In this document: in pieces, positions 35,890 through 43,936 of the stretch
How positions within the stretch are numbered: position 1 is the stretch's first letter
How the letters are laid out: each line of letters begins with the position of its first letter
From: an uncultured Blautia sp.
Lineage (GTDB): Bacteria > Bacillota > Clostridia > Lachnospirales > Lachnospiraceae
Assembly (NCBI GenBank): GCA_934426285.1
Contig: CAKRYE010000001.1
Span: 1 to 64,000 of the forward strand
Length of the DNA stretch: 64,000 bases
Direction of reading: 5' to 3'
Notes under the pieces: model-generated
Told to the model about the DNA's origin: nothing
Seen by the model: the letters and a program-made list of their open reading frames with translations, nothing else
Databases searched by the model: none
Program-made: the position numbers and the translations under genes

Positions 35890-37398
35890 TTATCTGAAAA
35901 ATCCCTGCTCAGTAAAATATTTGATAAATGGATTCTCATCCTCCTCAGAACCTTCCTCTTCCTGGTCTTCAGAGTCTCCATCCCCTGAACCGCCAAACGC
36001 ATCTTCTATGGATTCTTCATCCTCTGCATCCTTGTCGTTCTTCTTTCCGTCCTTATTATCACTGTCTTCGTCAGTGGTGTTCTTATCCAAGGTTACCTTC
36101 ACAGTCTCCTCTTCATATCCGGAACCTCCAGGAACCTGTACGGTAAGTTCAACCTCCTCACCTGGTTCATAGTAAGCCAGATAAGAAATCAGCTGTTCAA
36201 TACTGCTGACAGTCTTTCCCTCAAATTTAGTGATTACAGATTTTTCCTTCAGGCCACCCTTCTCAGCTGCACTTCCATCCATAACCTGGTACACATAAAC
36301 GCCAGCCGGAATATCATATAATTGTACAGCCTGAGAATCTACAGTCTGTCCTTTGATGCCAAGTACACCATGGTCTTCATCATCCAGTTTATTTCTGGCT
36401 GTCTCATTCATCAGATTCTCAAGGATATCTGTTACATCAGAGATAGCAATGGCATATCCCATACCTTCAACCTCTGTGGATGCAAGCTTTGCAGAGTTGA
36501 TACCTACAACTTCACCATCCATATTCAAAAGTGCACCACCACTGTTTCCAGGGTTGATAGCAGCATCTGTCTGGATCAGGTTTACTCCGTCTGTACTTGA
36601 ATCATCTGTGCTGCCGTCTGTAACTGTATTATTATCAGAATCCATTCTGCGGTTCTTTGCACTTACAATACCGGTAGTAACAGACTGTCCGTATCCTAAT
36701 GCATTACCGATGGCAATTACCTGTTCTCCAACCTTCAGATCATCAGAGCTGCCGATCTTGGCAACAGAAATTGCATCCTGAGTGTCAGAGTCAATATCAT
36801 CAATGGATACAGCTACAACTGCCAGGTCTTTTTCCTCATCAAAGCCCTTTACAGTAGCTTCTACTGCAGTTCCGTCTGCAAAAGCTACAGATAATGTATC
36901 TGCTCCCTCTACTACATGATAGTTGGTAGCAATCAGATATTCATCGTCATTTTTACCTACAATAATACCTGAACCGCTTCCCTCTACCTCCTGTTCCTGC
37001 TGCTGTGGAGCATATCCGAACATTCCGTACATTCCGTAATAGTTCTGAACCTCCTGAACAGATTTTGTTGTGATAGATACAATGGAAGGAAGTGCTTCTG
37101 CTGCAATATCAGATACATCCAGGCTTCCCTTTGCTGTATCACTCTTCTTGGAATCTGATTTGCTGTCATCAGATTTGGAATCCTCTTTATCCTTATCTGC
37201 TTTCTTTTCTGATTTTGCATAAGTAAGCTTTGCGTCATTTTTATCTGCTGCCTGCACGGTAGTCTCCCCTGTCAGTGCACTGAATCCCTCAAAGCTTCCT
37301 GCTGCCACACCACCTGCAAGAACTGCACACAGGCTAAGTGTCAGACCCTTCTTTACAATTTTTCTGATTTTATCATTATTTTTATCATTATTCATCAT
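35890..37398 (-). CDS. HtrA/DegP-type serine protease with one PDZ domain
   Basis: 502 residues from the ATG at 37398 (AGGAGG 9 nt upstream). A membrane anchor or signal lies at about 20-42. A charged, disordered linker rich in K, D and S follows (about 60-95). The trypsin-like domain has the triad H161 (TNYHVVEGAD), D191 (KDLAVV) and S286 (NPGNSGGALL). The PDZ domain spans about 370-450. The last ~60 residues are extremely acidic and end FIKYFTEQGFFR. It degrades or refolds damaged exported proteins outside the membrane. Both low-complexity flanks are unusually long. Confidence 0.95.
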   Translation of the reverse strand: MMNNDKNNDKIRKIVKKGLTLSLCAVLAGGVAAGSFEGFSALTGETTVQAADKNDAKLTYAKSEKKADKDKEDSKSDDSKSDSKKSDTAKGSLDVSDIAAEALPSIVSITTKSVQEVQNYYGMYGMFGYAPQQQEQEVEGSGSGIIVGKNDDEYLIATNYHVVEGADTLSVAFADGTAVEATVKGFDEEKDLAVVAVSIDDIDSDTQDAISVAKIGSSDDLKVGEQVIAIGNALGYGQSVTTGIVSAKNRRMDSDNNTVTDGSTDDSSTDGVNLIQTDAAINPGNSGGALLNMDGEVVGINSAKLASTEVEGMGYAIAISDVTDILENLMNETARNKLDDEDHGVLGIKGQTVDSQAVQLYDIPAGVYVYQVMDGSAAEKGGLKEKSVITKFEGKTVSSIEQLISYLAYYEPGEEVELTVQVPGGSGYEEETVKVTLDKNTTDEDSDNKDGKKNDKDAEDEESIEDAFGGSGDGDSEDQEEEGSEEDENPFIKYFTEQGFFR

Positions 37399-37569
37399 GG
37401 TTAAGTCCCTCCTGATTCTCAATTACCCGTTCCAGTGTCTGTTCACTGCAACTCTCTGTTTCCTTTTGATGTTTCTAAGTATAGGGATGATTTGTGTTGA
37501 ATGTGTGGGAAAATTGTGTTTAATCTGTGACATATTATGGCGCTGGATCCCATTTCACCAGTATCATAT

Positions 37570-37596
37570 AAAAAGCGCCCTCATGGACGCTTTTTA
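37570..37596 (-). terminator. Terminator of aroE
   Basis: AAAAAGCG(CCC) pairs with (GGA)CGCTTTTT around a 4-nt loop. On the minus strand it ends in TTTTTAT. It lies 16 nt after the aroE stop. Confidence 0.75.
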
Positions 37597-37611
37597 TCTA
37601 TTCTCATAGCC

Positions 37612-38478
37612 TTAGGAAAAATACTTTTCCTTTATAATTTCTACCGGCATATCCTCTCCGGTCCAAAGCTTAAAGGAAGCAGCTCCCTGGTACAGAAGCA
37701 TATACATACCATTGCCGGTTCTGCAACCTGCCTCCTTTGCTTCACGGAGCAGTCTGGTTTCTTTGGGATTATAGATTACATCAAATACAAAAAGATCCTT
37801 GTGGAACATGGAGGTATCTGTAATGATAGTTCTGTCTGTGTTCGGTGCCATTCCTACGGAAGTACCATTTACCAGGATCGCGCTGTCTGCGATAGATGCA
37901 CGGAGAACCTCCGGATCTTCATAATCGTGAAGTGTCACTTTACATTTTGTACGCTCATTTAATTTGGCAACGATTTCCTCTGCTCTTGCGAAAAATCCAT
38001 CCCTCACATTAAATACATTGATCTCTGCAACTCCATCCAGTGCAGCCTGTACCAGAATAGCAGTGGCAGCACCACCGGCTCCCAGAAGTGTCATCTTTTT
38101 GCCGATAATATCCACACCGTTCTCAGCAACTGCCCGCATAAATCCTACACCGTCTGTAGTGTATGCAGTCAATACACCATTATCATTTACAATGGTATTA
38201 CATGCACCGGAAATCTCTGATGCAGGAGAAACCTTATCTGCCAGCTTACACATAATATTCTTGCCCGGCATAGTGATATTCCAGCCTCTGACGCCCATAG
38301 TCCTCAGTCCCTGGACTGCCTCTGGCATTTTTTCCTCCGGCACATCAAATGCAAGATATGTATAATCAAGTCCCAGCTGGTCGCATGCCTCATTGTGCAT
38401 TTCCGGAGAAACACTGTGCGCAACCGGGCTTCCAAGTAAACATAATAATCCTGTGTGTCCTGTAATATGTTTTGACAT
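37612..38478 (-). CDS. aroE: Shikimate dehydrogenase
   Basis: 288 residues from the ATG at 38478 (AAAGGAA upstream). It reduces 3-dehydroshikimate to shikimate in aromatic amino acid synthesis. The substrate loop is GSPVAHSVSPEMHN. NITMPGKN carries the catalytic lysine, DGVGF the catalytic aspartate, and GAGGAA is the NADP loop. It is isolated from other aro genes. YdiB-type activity on quinate cannot be excluded. An 84-bp gap separates it from the mutarotase gene upstream. Confidence 0.93.
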   Translation of the reverse strand: MSKHITGHTGLLCLLGSPVAHSVSPEMHNEACDQLGLDYTYLAFDVPEEKMPEAVQGLRTMGVRGWNITMPGKNIMCKLADKVSPASEISGACNTIVNDNGVLTAYTTDGVGFMRAVAENGVDIIGKKMTLLGAGGAATAILVQAALDGVAEINVFNVRDGFFARAEEIVAKLNERTKCKVTLHDYEDPEVLRASIADSAILVNGTSVGMAPNTDRTIITDTSMFHKDLFVFDVIYNPKETRLLREAKEAGCRTGNGMYMLLYQGAASFKLWTGEDMPVEIIKEKYFS

Positions 38479-38562
38479 AATCTGTATTCCTTTCCGCATT
38501 TTATTCGTAATTCAGATTATACACGATTTAAAGTGATAAAGCAAGTCTGTGAGAACAAACTA

Positions 38563-39210
38563 TTAATTGTGCCATGCCAGCCTTCTGCTTGCAGGATGGC
38601 ATTCTCCTGTCATCCAGTCTACATCATTGGTGATCCAGTCCATGATCCCCAGCTGTCTGGTTTCCCAGGCTACGGTTGCCTCATGCTCCTCCGGTGTCTC
38701 ATCTCTCTCCATAGTCGTGTCAATTTCGTCATATCCAAAGATATATCCACCTGCGCTCCAGATACTGAAATTGCTGTCCGGGCCCGGATCCACAGTATCC
38801 CCTCTCTGTGCGATCAGTCCGTCATGTCTCGCCTTATACTCTTCCTCGCAGCCATCCTTCAGCTTTGTCATAAACATCCTGTGGCGGATCAGCTCCTTAT
38901 TTTCCCTGACAACTCCAAAGTTGTGATACATCAGACGCATATCCTCTCCCGGAGTAGAAATCCACTGAAAAGTATCCTGGATTTCTCCTGTCAGTCTGTC
39001 CCTCACTGACTTCTCCTCTGCATTGAGCACAGCACCATCTGCTTTCTCATAGTATCCAAAGATCAGCTGTTCTACATTCCAGATACTGAAATTTTTAATC
39101 TGGTTTCTGTCCAGAAAACCGGTAAGCTCCGGCCAGATTTCCCCCAGCTTCCGGCGATATGTATTCATCTGACCATCCTTCACTTTCATAGCAAACCCAT
39201 GTCTTTCCAT
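38563..39210 (-). CDS. Tandem-domain L-rhamnose mutarotase family protein
   Basis: 215 residues from the ATG at 39210 (AGGAGG upstream). Two copies of the ~100-residue L-rhamnose mutarotase (DUF718) fold are fused. Copy 1 begins ERHGFAMKVKDGQMNTYRRK and includes FSIWNVEQLIFGYYE. Copy 2 contains RHRMFMTKLKDGCEEEYKARH (split here: RHRMFMTKLKDG, EEEYKARH) and FSIWSAGGYIFGYDE. The family interconverts sugar anomers and normally acts as a dimer of single domains. No rhamnose catabolic gene is nearby, so the sugar is unknown. Confidence 0.85.
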   Translation of the reverse strand: MERHGFAMKVKDGQMNTYRRKLGEIWPELTGFLDRNQIKNFSIWNVEQLIFGYYEKADGAVLNAEEKSVRDRLTGEIQDTFQWISTPGEDMRLMYHNFGVVRENKELIRHRMFMTKLKDGCEEEYKARHDGLIAQRGDTVDPGPDSNFSIWSAGGYIFGYDEIDTTMERDETPEEHEATVAWETRQLGIMDWITNDVDWMTGECHPASRRLAWHN

Positions 39211-39238
39211 AATATAAAACCTCCTAAAAAATAGCCAA

Positions 39239-39288
39239 AATAATACTGCAGCCACAGGTACCGATTACCTTCAGACTACAGTATTATT
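39239..39288 (-). promoter_or_regulatory. Leader hairpin before the mutarotase gene (possible attenuator)
   Basis: Outer arms AATAATACTG / CAGTATTATT (10 bp, perfect) enclose an inner perfect stem AGGTA / TACCT. On the minus strand a TTTTGG...TATTTTTTAGG tract follows and runs into the ribosome site. It may act as an operator or leader terminator. Confidence 0.45.
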
Positions 39289-39386
39289 CTACCACAGATT
39301 TACAGATATTCTATCCTTTTTTATTCTTTTACTCACCGGAGGTCAATGGGATATCTGCCGGTGCAACCTCCCAGTCATTTATTATC

Positions 39387-39415
39387 TTTACATTGATAAT
39401 TTGATGTGCTAGAAT
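39387..39415 (+). promoter_or_regulatory. Promoter of the VanH-like gene
   Basis: TTTACA (39387-39392), 17 nt, TAGAAT (39410-39415), about 38 nt before the start codon. Confidence 0.6.
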
Positions 39416-39453
39416 GCGGTTAAAAATCAAAGATCAAAGTGGTGAAAAACAAA

Positions 39454-40428
39454 ATGAAAATGATCGCATATGCTGTTGAACCGGAAGAAATTCCTGTTTT
39501 TAAAAAGTATTACCAAAATTATAATATAGACCTTAAGCTTCTCAGCGAAAAACCCTCTCTTGAAAATATAGCCCTTGCCAATGGCTATAACTGTATCAAT
39601 GTTCTTTCAGATACTTATATAACTGATGAAATGTGGAACGCTTTTCATGAGTGCGGAGTTCAGATCGCAGTTACAAGATGTATCGGTATGGAACATATGA
39701 ATAAAGCCTATGCCGAAAGGCTGGGAATAAAAGTTTTTAATATCAGTTATTCCCCGGCAAGTGTGGCAGATTATGCCATAATGATGATGCTTATGCTTCT
39801 GAGAAATATAAAACCCATTATGCAAAGATATCTTGGGCAGGATTATACTATGTCACACTTCCGAGGCCGCGAGCTTCCTAATATGACGGTAGGTATCATC
39901 GGAGCCGGCAATATCGGACAGACTGTTATAAAACACCTGTCAGGATTTGGCTGCAGAATTTTATATTGGAACCGGCATCCAAAAAAAGAGCTTGAGAAAT
40001 TTGCTCAATACTGTGACCTGCCTTCACTTCTTGCTCAAAGTGATATTATATCTCTTCATATTGCATCAAATGCTGAAACTTATCATTTCATGGACTCTGC
40101 CAAAATCAATTCCATGAAGAAAGGATCACTTTTAATAAACACAGCCCGGGGTCCCATCGTTGACTCAACAGCGCTTATTCAGGCACTTGAAAGCAATCAT
40201 ATTGCCGGTGCAGGTCTTGATGTAATTGATGGAGACCGGAATATCTATTACAGGGATCACAAAAATCAGATGGTTATACATCACGAAATGGCCATCCTAA
40301 ATTCTATGCCTAATGTACTTATGCTGCCTCATGCCGCATATTTTACAGATCAGGCACTTGAAGATATGGTACACAATTCCCTGATCGTAACAAGCCAGTG
40401 TTTTAAAGCTATGAAAGAGCAGCCATAG
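39454..40428 (+). CDS. VanH-like D-2-hydroxyacid dehydrogenase
   Basis: About 324 residues from the ATG at 39454; a GTG at 39439 is an alternative. The NAD-binding loop is GIIGAGNIGQTVIKHLSGFGC, split here as GIIGAGNIG and HLSGFGC. The substrate/catalytic arginine lies in INTARGPIVD and the catalytic histidine in MLPHAAYFTDQALEDM. Several stretches (YSPASVADY, MTVGIIG, MPNVLMLPHAAYFTDQAL) resemble VanH, the D-lactate-forming enzyme of vancomycin resistance, more than general LDH. No vanA/B ligase, vanX or vanRS is nearby, so this may simply be a fermentative or amino-acid-derived 2-keto-acid reductase. DNA is more AT-rich than its neighbours. Confidence 0.85.
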   Translation: MKMIAYAVEPEEIPVFKKYYQNYNIDLKLLSEKPSLENIALANGYNCINVLSDTYITDEMWNAFHECGVQIAVTRCIGMEHMNKAYAERLGIKVFNISYSPASVADYAIMMMLMLLRNIKPIMQRYLGQDYTMSHFRGRELPNMTVGIIGAGNIGQTVIKHLSGFGCRILYWNRHPKKELEKFAQYCDLPSLLAQSDIISLHIASNAETYHFMDSAKINSMKKGSLLINTARGPIVDSTALIQALESNHIAGAGLDVIDGDRNIYYRDHKNQMVIHHEMAILNSMPNVLMLPHAAYFTDQALEDMVHNSLIVTSQCFKAMKEQP

Positions 40429-40477
40429 ACAACAGCAGCCCGGTTTCCCGGGCTACTGTTGTCTCATGTCTTTTTTA
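40427..40477 (+). terminator. Terminator of the VanH-like gene
   Basis: AGACAACAG...AGCCCGG pairs with CCGGGCTA...CTGTTGTCT around TTTC and is followed by TTTTTTATT. It begins inside the stop codon and abuts the converging permease gene. Confidence 0.85.
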
Positions 40478-41296
40478 TTCTTTCACTGCACCGGAGGTCA
40501 TTCCTCCCACAATATATTTCTGACCGATCATATACACAAGGATAACCGGAATACAGGTCAATACAATATCTGCAAAAATATAATTCCAGTAATTGGTGTT
40601 CTTTCCGAAAAACTGATATACAGCCATTGTCATCGGAAACAGTTTACTCTTACTTGACAGGTATAACGGTGTGAGGAAATCGCTCCAAACAGTCATAAAC
40701 TGCAGGATAAAGCAGGTAACCATCGTTGGCTTCAGAAGCGGTACGATAATTTTGAAGAACAGACTGACAGGACCTGCCCCATCGATCACCGCAGCTTCGT
40801 CCAGCTCCACAGGTATGGAGACTACGAAATTTCGTATGGTAAACACGCAGAAAGGAATCATGGCACTGGTGAACACCAGAATAATACCCATTCTTGAATC
40901 ATTCAGATGAGCCGTACTCAATACTCTCACCAGAGTTACATAGTTCACCGGGAAAAACAGGCCGCACAGAACAAAGTAATACAAAAATACATTCAGTTTT
41001 GTCCTGTTCCTGCACATAACAAAGGCTGCCATAGCACAAAGTACCACTCCTGCCAGAGTTGCAACACCAGCATAGAGAAGGCTGTTCACAAAGCCCTGGA
41101 TCAGGTTTCCTTTTTCAATAACCTCTGCATAATTGCTAAATACCCATTCCTTAGGAAAAGACAGGCTCATTCTTGCTGCCTCAGCCTTTGTTTTAAAGGA
41201 ATTCACCAAAACCATATAAAAGGGCAGCACAACTGTGAGGCAAAGCAAAATACAAGCCAGATGTTTCAGAAATGTCTGTGTTCTTTTCTTTGTCAT
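40475..41296 (-). CDS. Sugar ABC transporter permease (MalG type)
   Basis: 273 residues with six membrane helices. The cytoplasmic ATPase-contact loop is present (LDEAAVIDGAGPVSLFFKI, the EAA motif) and the C-terminus is GGMTSGAVKE, typical of carbohydrate permeases of the MalG group. Its start overlaps the end of the other permease gene by 4 nt. It forms the second half of the channel. No ATP-binding gene is in the locus, so it probably uses a shared MsmK-type ATPase. Confidence 0.95.
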   Translation of the reverse strand: MTKKRTQTFLKHLACILLCLTVVLPFYMVLVNSFKTKAEAARMSLSFPKEWVFSNYAEVIEKGNLIQGFVNSLLYAGVATLAGVVLCAMAAFVMCRNRTKLNVFLYYFVLCGLFFPVNYVTLVRVLSTAHLNDSRMGIILVFTSAMIPFCVFTIRNFVVSIPVELDEAAVIDGAGPVSLFFKIIVPLLKPTMVTCFILQFMTVWSDFLTPLYLSSKSKLFPMTMAVYQFFGKNTNYWNYIFADIVLTCIPVILVYMIGQKYIVGGMTSGAVKE

Positions 41297-42174
41297 TGCT
41301 GCACCTCCTGTTTCCCAAGAAATTTAACGATCAGCACACCTGCAACTGCAGTGATCAGCAGCAGGATAGAGTTTAATGCCGTGGACATTCCATACTGTCC
41401 TTTGGAATAAAGCTGGAATGCATAGGTTGTCATAACCTCAGTGGCATGTCCGGGGCCACCATTGGTCAGAACATAAATAATATCAAATACTTTCAATCCA
41501 TAAGTAATACCAAATACCAGATTGATCATAATAGAACCTGTAAGCATTGGCAGTGTCACATACCGAAGTCTCTGCCAGAAACTTGCACCGTCAATCTGCG
41601 CTGCCTCATAATAGGACTTTGGAATTGTATTCAGTCCTGCCAGGAAAATTGTCATAACATAGCCAATACCTCTCCAGGCATCCACACCGATCACCGATTT
41701 CCATACCACATTCAGATCAGACAGCCATTTCTGTTTAAAAAATCCCAGATGCAAGGTCTCAAGAATCGCATTTAACAGACCGTTATTGTAATTCAGGATT
41801 GATTTAAAAATCAGTCCGATGATCACAAACGGCAGAATAGATGGCAGATACATTAATGTTCTGTACAGACCTTTCCCCCGAAGCCCTTCCTGAAGCATGA
41901 TCGCAATCAGAAGTGCAGGGATCAGCTTTACAATATTAGATGCTACGGTAAACATCAGCGTATGTCCAATACCGTCCATATAATTTTTATCTGAAGTAAA
42001 AATTTCAATATAATTCTGCAGCCCCACAAAATGAGTTCCGTTCAGAACGCTCCTTGAATTCCAGTCTGTAAAGGAATAGGCCACACCCATAAAGCTTGGC
42101 AGAAGGAAAAAGATAATATACAAAGCCAGCGGCAGAATCAGAAACCACTGTGGATAAATCTTCTTTTTATTCAT
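41293..42174 (-). CDS. Sugar ABC transporter permease (MalF type)
   Basis: 293 residues with six membrane helices. The EAA loop reads YYEAAQIDGASFWQRLRYVT. A periplasm-side segment FTDWNSRS near residue 35 is typical of the MalF/UgpA group. It pairs with the overlapping downstream permease. A hairpin terminator between this gene and the binding-protein gene should keep permease levels below those of the binding protein. GGGAGG precedes the ATG. Confidence 0.95.
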   Translation of the reverse strand: MNKKKIYPQWFLILPLALYIIFFLLPSFMGVAYSFTDWNSRSVLNGTHFVGLQNYIEIFTSDKNYMDGIGHTLMFTVASNIVKLIPALLIAIMLQEGLRGKGLYRTLMYLPSILPFVIIGLIFKSILNYNNGLLNAILETLHLGFFKQKWLSDLNVVWKSVIGVDAWRGIGYVMTIFLAGLNTIPKSYYEAAQIDGASFWQRLRYVTLPMLTGSIMINLVFGITYGLKVFDIIYVLTNGGPGHATEVMTTYAFQLYSKGQYGMSTALNSILLLITAVAGVLIVKFLGKQEVQQ

Positions 42175-42252
42175 ATAATCGCGCCTCCCTGTTGTCTTGT
42201 CTCACAGTGTTCCGCTACACTGTTTTTCCATCGGATAAAGATCCGTCCCTCT

Positions 42253-42289
42253 TTTTTGAAAAAGAAAGCCACCACATGGGATGTGGCAG
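42253..42289 (-). terminator. Partial terminator between binding-protein and permease genes
   Basis: On the minus strand GCCACAT-CCC-ATGTGG...GGC is followed by TTTCTTTTT. Such internal hairpins commonly raise binding-protein expression relative to the membrane genes. Confidence 0.6.
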
Positions 42290-42306
42290 CTCCTTTTTAC
42301 TTACAT

Positions 42307-43635
42307 TTATTCCCAGTTTGTATCGCCTACTGTTTTCGCAGCTTCTGCCCTGTTTGTATCCATATTTTTCAGGACATCATTTGCTTCCATTTCTCCCTGA
42401 CAGAAGGAAACCATATCCTGTCCGAAGTTCATCCAGTAATCATTTGTATATTTGGTACCATTCTGAAGTACAGAAACAGTCATCTTATCTTCCGGAATTG
42501 TTGCCATAAACTCTTCCTCTTCCGGCAGCCAGTGCTGCTGTACACCGTCATCATTTACATGAATATTGGTATATGCCGGAGAGTTATCCAGAATTTCCTG
42601 TAAGCTTTCTGTCTGAGTTACAAAGTTAAAGAATTCCTTTACAAGCTCCGGATGTTCACTTCCGTTATAGCCAAACATGGTAGGACCTGCAGGGCTGGTC
42701 GGGAACCAGGTATTATCTCCCAGAGGCTCAAGGAACATTCCAAATTCATCTTCTGTACCTGTATCTTCCTTAATCTGTTTAATATAACTGGAATTTGCCA
42801 TTGCCATTGCACAGTTTCTGTCGCCAAACTCATTTGCCATATTTGAACTGTCAGTTCCGATCCAGTCTTCTCCAAAATATCCTGCATCAGATAATTCTTT
42901 AAACTGGTTCAATACCTCAAGCATCTTCTCATTATCAGCAAAAGTAGCCTTATTTGTATTCAGAGCCTCATATAATCCAGGCTGTGCCTCCTCATAGACA
43001 CCGCCGATCTGGAAAAATGCCAGCTGATGCTGCCATCCGTCTGCGCCCGGCATAAACCATGGTGTAATGCCTGTCTCCGCAATCTTTCCACATAAATCTT
43101 TCAGCTCATCATATGTTGTCGGAACTTCCCAGCCGTTCTCTTCAAACAAAGTCTTGTTATAAACCATTACATATTCCGGAGAGTTATTCCACAACTGAAG
43201 GCCGTATAATTTATCGTTATATTTACAAGATGCACGTCTTGCCTCCGGAATCTTTTCTTCCCACTCAGCACCTGTAAAATCAATACAATATTTCTCAGGA
43301 TCTACGATCACGGATTCAATAGCAAACGGATTGGACTGAATCCAGAAAACATCTGTACAGGAATCTGTTGCCAGCTTGGACTGAAGCAGGTCAGAATACT
43401 GGTCAGCCGGTATTGTCTGCAGATCAACCGTTACATCATAGGTCTCCTCAAAACGTTTGATCGTCTCATCATAACGGTTGTCCATCCATCCTGTAGAAAC
43501 AAGAATACTTAACTCTTCTCCCGCAAATTCTGTATTCTTGTCATCTGCCGCTGATACGTTCACCGCCATTCCCGTTGTCATAGATGCGATCATTGCTGTT
43601 GCACAGGCCAGTGCCAAAACGCTTTTTTTCTTCAT
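42307..43635 (-). CDS. Extracellular sugar-binding protein of the ABC importer (family 1)
   Basis: 442 residues with an N-terminal export signal (MKKKSVLALACATAMIAS, probable cut after VNVSA) and the two-lobe family 1 fold (ELSILVSTGWMDNRYDETIKR split here; ELKDLCGKIAETGITPW). The cysteine in LALAC is too early for a normal lipobox. It may therefore be a signal-peptidase I substrate rather than a lipoprotein, unusual for a Gram-positive binding protein. It is first in the importer operon, divergent from the two-component genes. The GH31 neighbour suggests xylo- or gluco-oligosaccharides as ligand. Confidence 0.92.
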   Translation of the reverse strand: MKKKSVLALACATAMIASMTTGMAVNVSAADDKNTEFAGEELSILVSTGWMDNRYDETIKRFEETYDVTVDLQTIPADQYSDLLQSKLATDSCTDVFWIQSNPFAIESVIVDPEKYCIDFTGAEWEEKIPEARRASCKYNDKLYGLQLWNNSPEYVMVYNKTLFEENGWEVPTTYDELKDLCGKIAETGITPWFMPGADGWQHQLAFFQIGGVYEEAQPGLYEALNTNKATFADNEKMLEVLNQFKELSDAGYFGEDWIGTDSSNMANEFGDRNCAMAMANSSYIKQIKEDTGTEDEFGMFLEPLGDNTWFPTSPAGPTMFGYNGSEHPELVKEFFNFVTQTESLQEILDNSPAYTNIHVNDDGVQQHWLPEEEEFMATIPEDKMTVSVLQNGTKYTNDYWMNFGQDMVSFCQGEMEANDVLKNMDTNRAEAAKTVGDTNWE

Positions 43636-43936
43636 ATAAATTTTCCTCCTTACAAAAATAATTTTGCTGCACTCTCTTGTTACTATAAACCGTAACGTTT
43701 TCGTTTTTGATAAGATTAGTTTATCAGCAATACAATTTTTAATCCATGGACATTTTCACTTTGAATTTGTATTTTTTTCACATTAATCTGTACTTTTTTC
43801 ACATTTTTTCTGTTGATATATATTTTCTTTCTATATATTATCGCTTTGTTTTTTCGCAGTTTTCTTTTTTTGTTTGTGATTTTTGCACTAACGTGATATA
43901 CTCTTTTATATTCTCATAGATACAGGAGGTATGAAC

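Noticed and set aside
39454-40428. Part of a vancomycin-resistance operon
   Set aside because: No ligase, dipeptidase or sensor-regulator genes of that type lie on either side.
43680-43720. CcpA (cre) site near CGTAACGTTTTCG
   Set aside because: Only the right half matches the consensus; the left half is poor.
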